From contig JAICYG010000023.1 in the NCBI GenBank assembly GCA_025934335.1, positions 1 through 22,182 on the forward strand: DNA of 22,182 nucleotides. The letters run 5' to 3'. Under the pieces are notes generated by a model. That model searched no databases. It had not been told where the DNA came from and worked only from the letters and a program-made list of their open reading frames with translations. Source of the stretch: Thermoleophilia bacterium (GTDB lineage Bacteria > Actinomycetota > Thermoleophilia > Gaiellales > Gaiellaceae). Of the stretch, positions 6,659-12,979 are shown piece by piece (the first letter of the stretch is position 1; each line of letters opens with the position of its first letter). Made by a program: the position numbers and the translations under genes.

Positions 6659-8651
6659 TCGTCGGTCGGTCGGTCGGTCGGTCTCGTTGCTCCGTCAGCC
6701 GTGCTCTGACGGCCGGTACCGGCACAGCGGAGGCCCCCGGGGCCGGAAGAACTGACAGCCGGCACTCCTCCGACACGTTCGGCGGTACGACGATCGCGAT
6801 CTTCGTCACGCCGCGCGTGTCGACGGGCAACGGCCGGGATGTGCCGGTGGTGCACCGAGCCGCGTACCGCGGCGACCCATGGGCCGACCGAATGCTGATG
6901 ACGAGGTGGCGCGGCCGGGTTCGGTTGCCAGCCGCGAAGAATTCCACAACCTGAGCGAGCTCTCCGCCCTTGCCCCATCCGAAGGCGATCGTGTCGGGCG
7001 TCGCGCGGAGGACGGAGAGGCCGCCATCTGCGATCAGTCGTCCATCGCGCCACGCAGACGTTTGTGTGCCGACCGCGAACGGCCCCTCGAGCGCGGTGCC
7101 CCGAGGGGCGACCAGGTCGTGTGGCGGAGCAAGCTCCGCCGCCACCCCCGGGAGCGTGTCGGCAGGCGCGCCGCCGCCGACGATCGCGACGCGGTCGATA
7201 CTTGGGCTCCAGAACAGGGTTCTCGGCACCGCGAACGCGTAGCTGGCCATGGCCGGGTTGACGAGGAGCGTCGTTCCGATCGACCCGTCGATCGCTGGCG
7301 TCGCCTGGGAGTCGTAGTCACGCAGCGAGCGGATCGCTGAGGCGGTGATGCAGACGAGGAGGAGTCCCGCAACGGCGAGAAGGAGCCGCCCGTACTGCGC
7401 GCCGGCTACCGCGGCTCCGACCGCCAGCAGAGCGAGAAGCGGCGCCCAGACGAGCGCCGGCGAGCCGACACGGACGACGAGTCCGTCCGAGAGAGCGAGC
7501 AGCGTTGGCGCGTGGCCTTCGTTCGCGGCGAGGCGCGCGCTCAACGGCAGGAGCAGTGCGGCTGCCGTCGCGCCATAGGCGAGCAACGCGTACGGCCCGC
7601 GCCCTCGGCGTGCGCGGCGGTCGACATTGCGCCAATCGAGTAGGAACCCCAGGGCTAATAACGGCGCCACGTAGAACGTGAATCGCTCGTAGACTCCGTT
7701 GCCGTTCGCGCTCCAGAGTGCGCCCTCGGCGACGAGCCCCGCGATCAGGAAGGCGGACAGTCTGGCGAACGCGCGGCGGATGGAAGCGGACGAACGCATC
7801 GCCGTCCCGAGGCCGAGCAGCGCACCCGGGACGATCACCCACCCTGAGGCGACCGCGACGACGAACCCGTTCACGCCCGCCCAGCCGAGGATACTGTCGA
7901 CCGAGTAGTGAAGGTCGTCCGCGGATCCGATCACTCGCTGAAGCATTGAACCGCCGCCTGCCGCGGACACCAGAGCTGCGGCTGCGGCGACCGTCGCAGC
8001 GGTCAGGGTGAGGCGTTCGAGGAACCCCCGGACGCTGCGCGTCATCGTCATCCACGCGCAGCCGCAGGCAAGGGGAACGACGAGGAACTGCAGCCCACCG
8101 GTGACGAGGAGTGCGGCGAAAGCCCCGCCGAGGAGGGCGAGTTGCCGGAGCCGCGGTCGGTCGAGCGCGTCGACGGCGACGAGCGTCGTCCAGAGGAAGA
8201 CTGGGTACGCGTACGGCTCCGCGAGGAGCGTCGCCGTGAACGACCCCGCCGGGATGAGCTGCGACAGCGCGGCCCCGACGAGCGCCGGCCCACTCTCGAG
8301 CCCCAGTCGCCGAGCGAGGAGATACACCGGCGCGACTGCGCTCGCGAATGCGGCCGAGGCGACGGCCTGGCTCAGGTGGTGCGCGAGTGACACGTTGTGG
8401 AGAAGCCAGACCGGCGATGTGAGCACAGGCCCGGTGTAGGAGAGGATCGTCCACAGCGAGACGCGCTCGCCATGGACGTGCGCGAACGGGCCGGTGAAGA
8501 CCGAGCGCGAGAGCCCCGCGTACAGCCATTCGTCCGGGAAGTACAGGATCGAATGGATTCGGAGCGCGAGCAGCGCGTGCGTCAGAGCGGAGAAAGCGGC
8601 GACCGCGGCGAGAGTCGCGCGCGGATGCGCTGCGAGCGTCGAGGCGCGCAC
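6651..8651 (-). CDS. Multi-pass membrane protein, GT-C glycosyltransferase-like
   Basis: The protein is 666 aa from a GTG start. Twelve or so hydrophobic helices fill roughly residues 12-450, followed by a soluble C-terminal domain (about 455-660). The first extracytoplasmic loop after helix 1 contains 'YFPDEWLY' with D40-E41. Acidic residues at this place are the catalytic hallmark of GT-C enzymes, which use polyprenyl-phosphate sugars (PMT, ArnT and arabinosyltransferase-like). A role in cell-envelope or pilin glycosylation is plausible next to a pilus locus but is inference. No good ribosome binding site is visible; TAGATT about 10 bases upstream could be a -10 of a near-leaderless transcript. 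The last nine residues (R-P-T-D repeats) come from a tetranucleotide repeat. Confidence 0.75.
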   Translation of the reverse strand: MRASTLAAHPRATLAAVAAFSALTHALLALRIHSILYFPDEWLYAGLSRSVFTGPFAHVHGERVSLWTILSYTGPVLTSPVWLLHNVSLAHHLSQAVASAAFASAVAPVYLLARRLGLESGPALVGAALSQLIPAGSFTATLLAEPYAYPVFLWTTLVAVDALDRPRLRQLALLGGAFAALLVTGGLQFLVVPLACGCAWMTMTRSVRGFLERLTLTAATVAAAAALVSAAGGGSMLQRVIGSADDLHYSVDSILGWAGVNGFVVAVASGWVIVPGALLGLGTAMRSSASIRRAFARLSAFLIAGLVAEGALWSANGNGVYERFTFYVAPLLALGFLLDWRNVDRRARRGRGPYALLAYGATAAALLLPLSARLAANEGHAPTLLALSDGLVVRVGSPALVWAPLLALLAVGAAVAGAQYGRLLLAVAGLLLVCITASAIRSLRDYDSQATPAIDGSIGTTLLVNPAMASYAFAVPRTLFWSPSIDRVAIVGGGAPADTLPGVAAELAPPHDLVAPRGTALEGPFAVGTQTSAWRDGRLIADGGLSVLRATPDTIAFGWGKGGELAQVVEFFAAGNRTRPRHLVISIRSAHGSPRYAARCTTGTSRPLPVDTRGVTKIAIVVPPNVSEECRLSVLPAPGASAVPVPAVRARLTEQRDRPTDRPTTT
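6661..6683. repeat. GTCG tetranucleotide tandem repeat (5.75 copies)
   Basis: Five perfect GTCG units are followed by GTC, directly after the pilC stop and inside the last codons of the minus-strand membrane protein, where they encode Arg-Pro-Thr-Asp repeats. Unit-number changes would shift that protein's frame only at its extreme C-terminus. Confidence 0.9.
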
Positions 8652-8701
8652 CGGCCGAATCTAGCTTTCGTCTCGGCGGGCGCTGCGCGCCCCAGTCGGC
8701 G

Positions 8702-9157
8702 TTAGTCGCTGCCGTGGGGAACGCGAATCGCGTCCGCAACTGCGTGGGGTTGCCTGCGACGCCGCACGACGAAGGCGCACAGCGAGACCATCAGGATCAG
8801 GTTCCCGGCGAGGATGAACGTGTCTGCGAGGTTGAACGCAATGCCGCCGCTGCCCATCTGGAGGAGGAGCGGGTTCGGCACGACCAGGTGATCGCTCGCA
8901 CCGGAGATCAGGTTCCCGAGCACACCGCCGGCGAAGATGCCGGCGCCGACCGTCACGGCGCTCGAGCGCACGCGCGTGAGCGGGACGACAGCGGCGAGCA
9001 CGAGCGTGCAGCCGATCGCCCACAGCGCCGAGCGGTGGTGGAGCGCCCAGTCCGGCGAGGGAAGGAGCACGTTCAGCCAGAGGTCGAAGCAGGCAAGCGT
9101 CGTGGCGAGAAGCCACAGGACGAGCAGCCGCTGCTTCCTATCCCTCATTCGAGGCAT
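8702..9157 (-). CDS. Signal peptidase II (LspA)-like protein, probably inactive
   Basis: The protein is 151 aa from ATG 9157. ATG 9148 or GTG 9202 are alternatives; I chose 9157 because it sits just before the conserved basic start and avoids an odd leader. Four membrane helices fit the LspA fold. The third helix ends 'GGVLGNLI' and the fourth starts 'FNLADTFILAG', both LspA hallmarks. In active LspA the stretch between them reads D-R-x7-V-V-D-F and supplies one catalytic Asp; the other is in F-N-x-A-D. Here the same stretch reads S-G-x7-V-V-P-N, so the D-R pair and that catalytic Asp are lost while the second Asp remains. It is likely a pseudo-enzyme that binds or chaperones membrane peptides. 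It lies between the hairpin gene and the GT-C gene on the same strand. Confidence 0.75.
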   Translation of the reverse strand: MPRMRDRKQRLLVLWLLATTLACFDLWLNVLLPSPDWALHHRSALWAIGCTLVLAAVVPLTRVRSSAVTVGAGIFAGGVLGNLISGASDHLVVPNPLLLQMGSGGIAFNLADTFILAGNLILMVSLCAFVVRRRRQPHAVADAIRVPHGSD

Positions 9158-9204
9158 GTGATGGACGGATCCTACGACTGCCAAACCCGCGCGGGCAAGC
9201 ACGG

Positions 9205-9414
9205 CTATGCGTCGCCGAGCCGGCCGCGGATCCGGTCGATCTCCTCGTGCAGCTCGCGGCGCTTTCGCGAGAGCTCCCGCTCCTGCTCCGCCGCGACCTC
9301 GTTCGAGAAGCTCGCGAGCCGCTCGTGCAGCTTCGTCCGGAGCGCCGACAGCTCGCTCTCCTCCGCCTCGAGTTGCTCGAGGCGCTTCCTCAGCTCCGCT
9401 TCGTCGTCGTTCAT
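9205..9414 (-). CDS. RsiG-like c-di-GMP-binding hairpin protein, copy A
   Basis: The protein is 69 aa from ATG 9414, almost entirely charged helix, with a turn at F36-S-N-E39 that would make an antiparallel coiled-coil hairpin. Helix 1 carries E19, S23, R26, H30 and A34. Helix 2 carries E45, S49, R52, H56 and D60. This spacing equals the RsiG signature E(X)3S(X)2R(X)3Q(X)3D, with His for Gln in both copies and Ala for the last Asp in copy 1. In Streptomyces, RsiG uses one such motif on each helix to hold a c-di-GMP dimer and sequester sigma WhiG. The signature is read directly from sequence; anti-sigma function is inferred. About half the residues match copy B (10160-10387) over 49 positions. 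A possible WhiG/FliA-type promoter lies just upstream. Confidence 0.8.
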   Translation of the reverse strand: MNDDEAELRKRLEQLEAEESELSALRTKLHERLASFSNEVAAEQERELSRKRRELHEEIDRIRGRLGDA

Positions 9415-9425
9415 CGCCCGTAGCT

Positions 9426-9452
9426 TTATCAGCTGGCGATGATCAGAATTCG
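9426..9452 (-). promoter_or_regulatory. Possible WhiG/FliA-type promoter for hairpin copy A
   Basis: On the minus strand GCTGATAA (9433-9426) matches the sigma WhiG/FliA -10 consensus GCCGATAA at 7 of 8 positions. Fifteen bases upstream is CGAA (9452-9449), matching the TAAA -35 at 2 of 4. Transcription would begin about 5 bases before ATG 9414, giving a near-leaderless mRNA, which fits the lack of a ribosome binding site. The -35 match is weak. Confidence 0.3.
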
Positions 9453-9457
9453 ATCTG

Positions 9458-9700
9458 ATGACGACAACCGATCTCCCCGACTTCGACGAGCTCGCCGCCG
9501 AGCTCGTGCGAATCCGCCACCAGCTGGCGGAGCTGGAGCGGCGGCTCGAGAAGGCCGAGGAGCGCGCGGCGCAGTTCCCGAGCGAGTTCTCGCAGAGGAC
9601 GTTCGACGAGCTCCGCGCCGAGGACGTCGGACTGCGTGCACGCGTGACCGAGCTCGAGGAGCAGCTGCGGCCGGTCCTCCGGCGTCGGGAGCCGCAGTAG
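9458..9700 (+). CDS. Coiled-coil hairpin protein, degenerate relative of the RsiG-like copies
   Basis: The protein is 80 aa from ATG 9458, predicted almost wholly helical, with heptad-like 'LAELERRLEKAEE' and 'LRARVTELEEQL' segments. The helices flank a turn F-P-S-E. From that Phe to the Leu ending the second helix is 31 residues, the same as in both RsiG-like copies, and the turn sequence (F-P/S-N/S-E) is shared. The E-S-R-H-D residues are missing from both helices, so it should not bind c-di-GMP the same way. It may be a paralogue that pairs with one of them. It is divergent from copy A across a 43-base spacer and ends 2 bases before the next gene, so they are likely co-transcribed. No family name is known to me. 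Confidence 0.7.
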   Translation: MTTTDLPDFDELAAELVRIRHQLAELERRLEKAEERAAQFPSEFSQRTFDELRAEDVGLRARVTELEEQLRPVLRRREPQ

Positions 9701-9702
9701 CG

Positions 9703-10152
9703 GTGTGGCCGTACCGCCACGCGGGCGCGGGCCGTCGCGAGTTCGGGCGGGTCGTGCTCGCATCGCTCACCGCGAGCGCGCGGGCCGAGCTCGACACGCA
9801 CCGCGCGCTCGGCCGCCGCCTGCGGGCGCGGCGGGCCGAGCGGCGGCTCGCGGAGCTGGAGGAGGCGCTCGAACGGCTCGAGAGCGGCGCGCCGCCGCAG
9901 ACGCATGCCTGGTACGCACGTCCCGGCGCGGCGGCCGTCACCGGCACCGCCTTCCTGGTCAGCGTGGTCGTGCTCGCGGCCGTGGTCGGGATGCGTGGCC
10001 CGGACGGCGTGGTCGTCGGGGTGCTCGACGTGGCGATGCTGCTCGCGACGGCCCTCTGGTTCTCGGCCGCCGTCGGGGCTCACACCCGCGCACGCCGGGG
10101 CGCGCCTTCTCCCCCGAACGGGGGATCTTCGTTCGAGGAAAGCAGCCGATAG
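9703..10152 (+). CDS. Membrane protein with N-terminal coiled coil
   Basis: The protein is 149 aa from GTG 9703, two bases after the previous stop. The frame also stays open upstream, so a different start is possible. The N-terminal half is Arg/Glu/Leu-rich helix ('RLRARRAERRLAELEEALERLE') that could form a coiled coil. Two hydrophobic helices follow ('TGTAFLVSVVVLAAVVG' and 'VLDVAMLLATALWFSAAVG'), with a short Ser/Pro/Gly-rich tail. Third-position GC is high throughout, supporting real coding. The arrangement suggests a small membrane anchor whose cytoplasmic coiled coil could dock the hairpin proteins encoded on either side. I do not recognise a family, and the partnership is inferred from gene order only. 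Confidence 0.65.
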   Translation: MWPYRHAGAGRREFGRVVLASLTASARAELDTHRALGRRLRARRAERRLAELEEALERLESGAPPQTHAWYARPGAAAVTGTAFLVSVVVLAAVVGMRGPDGVVVGVLDVAMLLATALWFSAAVGAHTRARRGAPSPPNGGSSFEESSR

Positions 10153-10159
10153 GACGAAC

Positions 10160-10387
10160 ATGGCGTCTCAGACCTTCTTCGACATGAACGCGATGATCGT
10201 GGAGCTGGAGCAGCTCGAGCACCACGAGCGAAAGGTCTCGGCGTTCCGCCGCCGGCTGCACGACCGGCTCGACGCGTTCCCGAACGAGCTCACTGCGAAG
10301 AAGGAGCGCGAGGTGTCGGAGAAGCGGCGTGCGCTACATCGGCGCATCGACTCGTTGCGGGCCCAGCTCGATCTCGCGAACCACTGA
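10160..10387 (+). CDS. RsiG-like c-di-GMP-binding hairpin protein, copy B
   Basis: The protein is 75 aa from ATG 10160, with AGGA (10151-10154) six bases upstream. Two helices join at F40-P-N-E43. Helix 1 has E23, S27, R30, H34 and D38; helix 2 has E49, S53, R56, H60 and D64. Both are complete E(X)3S(X)2R(X)3H(X)3D motifs, 26 residues apart, differing from the RsiG signature only in His for Gln. Surrounding residues also match the style of RsiG/AmfC helices as I remember them (hydrophobic before Ser, second Arg after the motif Arg, R-L/I-D at the end). RsiG arms with c-di-GMP to bind sigma WhiG; no sigma gene is in this window, so the partner is unknown. The GGDEF/HD-GYP gene lies 425 bases downstream on the other strand. 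This is the better-conserved of the two copies. Confidence 0.85.
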   Translation: MASQTFFDMNAMIVELEQLEHHERKVSAFRRRLHDRLDAFPNELTAKKEREVSEKRRALHRRIDSLRAQLDLANH

Positions 10388-10388
10388 G

Positions 10389-10407
10389 CGATCGCCTAAC
10401 GCGATCG
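10389..10407. other. Inverted repeat after hairpin copy B
   Basis: CGATCGC (10389-10395), loop CTAAC, GCGATCG (10401-10407): a perfect 7-bp stem starting one base after the copy B stop. There is no T-tract. It could be an mRNA 3'-end stabiliser, a weak terminator or an operator. A second small hairpin, CTCC-CGAGA-GGAG at 10419-10431, could mask the AGAGGA ribosome site of the next gene. Confidence 0.35.
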
Positions 10408-10442
10408 GCGCGTCTCACCTCCCGAGAGGAGTGCGGTGCGCG

Positions 10443-10820
10443 ATGCCGAAGCCGTCCCCGGTGGCCGCGTACTCACTGCCGCGGGGGGTCCAACGAGACA
10501 CGAGGAAGCTGCGGGCGGCGCTGTTCGACGGCCCGCACCCCGAGCGTGTTGCCGAGCTGACGGCGCGAATCGAGCAGCTCGAGGCGAAGCTACGCGCGAT
10601 CGAGGAGCACCCCGGCATCGACCCGGCAGCGCTGCGCGCGGCCCTCGCGCACACGCTCCTGGTCGCGACTGCGGAGGGGTACGCATTCGCGGAGGTCGAC
10701 GCGCCGCCGCCCGCGCCCGGCGCCACCGTCGAGCACGAGGGCGCGCGGTACATCGTCTGGCGCATCGGGCCGTCGCCGCTTCCGGACGACCCGCGCCGCT
10801 GCGCGTTCCTCGTCAGCTGA
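10443..10820 (+). CDS. Hypothetical protein with central coiled coil
   Basis: The protein is 125 aa from ATG 10443, with AGAGGA (10425-10430) twelve bases upstream. An in-frame GTG at 10431 lies too close to that site. Residues about 30-58 form a charged helix ('HPERVAELTARIEQLEAKLRA'). A second helix ('LRAALAHTLLVATAEGYAF') and a beta-rich C-terminus with 'YIVWRIGPSPLPDDPRRCAFLV' follow. There is no signal peptide or membrane helix. I do not recognise it. It is the last gene of the plus-strand cluster and its stop overlaps the convergent GGDEF/HD-GYP gene by 8 bases, within the palindrome GTCAGCTGAC. Proximity to c-di-GMP genes is the only clue to its job. Confidence 0.7.
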   Translation: MPKPSPVAAYSLPRGVQRDTRKLRAALFDGPHPERVAELTARIEQLEAKLRAIEEHPGIDPAALRAALAHTLLVATAEGYAFAEVDAPPPAPGATVEHEGARYIVWRIGPSPLPDDPRRCAFLVS

Positions 10821-12840
10821 CGGCGACGGCCGTTGTTGCCGCCCGCTCGTCGGCGAGCACGGCGAGCAGCGCCCTCACGACCTGCGGGTCGAACTGGCTG
10901 CCGGCGCAGCGCGCGATCTCCGCCTCGGCCTCCCTCGGTGCGAGAGCCGGCCGGTAGGGGCGCTCGCCGGTCGTCATCGCGGCGTAGGAGTCGGCGACCG
11001 TGACGATCCGGGCGACGAGCGGGATCCCGACGCCGGCAAGGCCGTCGGGATAGCCGAGACCGTCCCAGCGCTCGTGCGAGGCGCGCACGGCGTCGGCGAT
11101 CGGCTCGAGCCCGGCCACGCGACCGACGATGCGCTCGCCGACCACGGTGTGCTGGCGCACGATCTCCCACTCGTGATCGTCGAGCGGGCCGGGCTTCATC
11201 AGGATCGAGTCGGGGATCGCGACCTTGCCGATGTCATGCATCTGCGCGGCGGTCACGACGGCGTCGACAGAAACGGGGGAGTCCAGGCGCTCGGCGATCG
11301 CGCGTGCGAGTCGGACGACCTCGTTCGTGTGCTCGGCCAGCACGGTGTCTCGCGCCTCGAGCACGCCGAGGAGCGCGCCGCGGCCTTCGGAGCCGAGCTG
11401 GCGGTCGCCGCCCTTGTCGCGGTACATGCGCCGGTCGACGATCTTCAGCGCCTCGGTCGTGTCGAGAGTCTCGTCGGGGATCACGACCGTCCCGACGGAC
11501 GAGGTGATCCGGAACTTCTCGCCCTCCTCGGTCAGCGCGGCCTGCGTTGCCGCGACCAGCTCGGCGACCGTGTCGGCGCCGCCCCGGACGAGCGCGCAGA
11601 ACTCGTCGCCGCCGAGCCTGTAGGCGTTGCCGCGGCCGCGGCCGCTGACGCAGGCGGCGAGCTGCGTGCCGAGCCGGACGAGCAGCGCGTCGCCTGCGGG
11701 ATGGCCGAAGCGGTCGTTGTACGACTTGAAGCCGTTGAGGTCGAAGAGGAGCAGCACGGACGGCCGCTCGAGCGCGATCGCCTCCTCCAGGTCCGCGACG
11801 AGCGCCCGCCGGTTCCAGAGGCCGGTCAGCGCATCAGTCTTCGACTCGCGCCGCGTCTGGTCGAGGAGATGCAGGTAGTCGGTGAACGTCATCCCCATCC
11901 GTACGATCACGGCGGCGAGCGCCAGCGAGGTGAGCGTCAGCCCGATCGGGTTCAGGCGCAGGAAGTGGTCGAGCGTCTCGAGCACGAGCGCGAGCGAGCC
12001 GAACGCCGCCGGGACGACGAGGAGCCGCCGCCCATCGAGCCGCGGCGCCGACACGCGCCTCGGCGGAGCGACGCCGGCGGCCGCGAGCAGCACCATCCCG
12101 GCGGGCCACCCGAGGTCGAGGACGGTGCCGTACGAATAGGAGTCGGTGGCGGTCCGGACGAGGTAGACGCTGTCCGCAACCGCGAAGAGCGCGAGGCCGC
12201 CGCCGAAGAGCACCCAGCGCAACGAGACCCGCCAGCCGGCGAGTGCGACGGCGCCGACGACGATCGCGAGCAGCAGCATGTCGGCGAACGGGTACGCGAG
12301 GTTCGTCATCACCGCGCTTCTCGAGAGCTGCTCGCCCCCGAGCGACCGCAGGACGAGCTCGTACACGACGCTCGCGGCGAGTGCCGCCGTGGTCAGCGCG
12401 GCGATCACCCCGTCGAGCCAGAGGCTCGGGACGATCCCGCGCACGTCCTTGTGGAACAGGACGACGAGCGCCACGTACACGGGCGGGTAGAACAGGAGGT
12501 AGCCGGCGTCCGCGAACGACGGGAACGGGATCTCGGCCCGGTTCTCGAGCCAGAACGTGTAGTAGATGTCGCCGGCCGCCCACGCGGAGATGGCGAGGCC
12601 GACCGCGAGCCAGACGATGCGGTCGCTCCGGCCGCGCGAGCAGACGAAGCAGCTGAGCGCCGCAGACACCGTGACCGCGTTGTACGTCCAGTTCTCGTCG
12701 AAGTCGGCGAGCCAGGCGCCGCCGACGCCGCTCAGGAGCTGCGCCGCGACCACCGCGAAGCACGCGGCTGAGAATGCAAGCGGGAGGTGGCGCCACCGGA
12801 GGCGGGGTGCGAGCCGCATCCTCGTCTCTATCGTCACCAC
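10813..12840 (-). CDS. Membrane GGDEF / HD-GYP hybrid (c-di-GMP synthase and phosphodiesterase)
   Basis: The protein is 675 aa from GTG 12840; ATG 12819 (668 aa) is equally possible. Residues about 18-320 hold eight to ten membrane helices with 'FPSFADAGYLLFYP' and 'YPFADMLLL' repeats, seen in actinobacterial membrane sensors. The GGDEF domain (about 334-485) has 'FDLNGFKSYNDRFGH' and an intact R-L-G-G-D-E-F (GGDEF 410-414). The inhibitory I-site RxxD is absent (R-G-R-G at 401-404), so product inhibition is unlikely. The HD-GYP domain (about 488-665) has H504, H535-D536 with K539, H564, and S-H-E-R-W-D-G-L-G-Y-P ending at 598. The usual H-H-E is S-H-E, so one metal ligand may be missing. It can therefore probably make c-di-GMP and perhaps hydrolyse it. 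It is convergent with the RsiG-like cluster. Confidence 0.95.
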   Translation of the reverse strand: MVTIETRMRLAPRLRWRHLPLAFSAACFAVVAAQLLSGVGGAWLADFDENWTYNAVTVSAALSCFVCSRGRSDRIVWLAVGLAISAWAAGDIYYTFWLENRAEIPFPSFADAGYLLFYPPVYVALVVLFHKDVRGIVPSLWLDGVIAALTTAALAASVVYELVLRSLGGEQLSRSAVMTNLAYPFADMLLLAIVVGAVALAGWRVSLRWVLFGGGLALFAVADSVYLVRTATDSYSYGTVLDLGWPAGMVLLAAAGVAPPRRVSAPRLDGRRLLVVPAAFGSLALVLETLDHFLRLNPIGLTLTSLALAAVIVRMGMTFTDYLHLLDQTRRESKTDALTGLWNRRALVADLEEAIALERPSVLLLFDLNGFKSYNDRFGHPAGDALLVRLGTQLAACVSGRGRGNAYRLGGDEFCALVRGGADTVAELVAATQAALTEEGEKFRITSSVGTVVIPDETLDTTEALKIVDRRMYRDKGGDRQLGSEGRGALLGVLEARDTVLAEHTNEVVRLARAIAERLDSPVSVDAVVTAAQMHDIGKVAIPDSILMKPGPLDDHEWEIVRQHTVVGERIVGRVAGLEPIADAVRASHERWDGLGYPDGLAGVGIPLVARIVTVADSYAAMTTGERPYRPALAPREAEAEIARCAGSQFDPQVVRALLAVLADERAATTAVAVS

Positions 12841-12872
12841 GGGCCCGCTTCTTGAGGGGCGGAGCGACGAAT

Positions 12873-12953
12873 GGGGGCGGGAGGATTCGAACCTCCGTAG
12901 GCTGAGCCGACGGGTTTACAGCCCGTTCCCTTTGGCCGCTCGGGCACACCCCC
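12873..12953 (-). tRNA. tRNA-Tyr (anticodon GTA)
   Basis: On the minus strand this 81-base sequence folds as a type II tRNA. It has a GGGGGTG/CGCCCCC acceptor stem, an anticodon stem ACGGG/CCCGT around loop CTGTAAA (anticodon GTA), a variable arm, and the T arm GGAGGTTCGAATCCTCC. The 3' CCA is not encoded. It lies between the GGDEF/HD-GYP gene (same strand, downstream) and a divergent flavoprotein gene. Confidence 0.97.
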
Positions 12954-12979
12954 GGGAGCGCGGATTGTAGCCTGAGGCC

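Noticed and set aside
9442..9459. Inverted repeat ATCAGA-N6-TCTGAT overlapping the ATG of the 9458 gene
   Set aside because: Six-base arms are short and could be chance; kept only as a possible operator in the divergent spacer.
10813..10820. Palindrome GTCAGCTGAC holding both convergent stop codons
   Set aside because: Too short to act as a terminator; probably a by-product of the two stop codons overlapping.
11074..12771. A 565-aa plus-strand open frame
   Set aside because: It is antisense to the GGDEF/HD-GYP gene, whose catalytic motifs are clear; its composition (Glu/Arg/Ala-rich repeats) is typical of shadow frames in GC-rich DNA.
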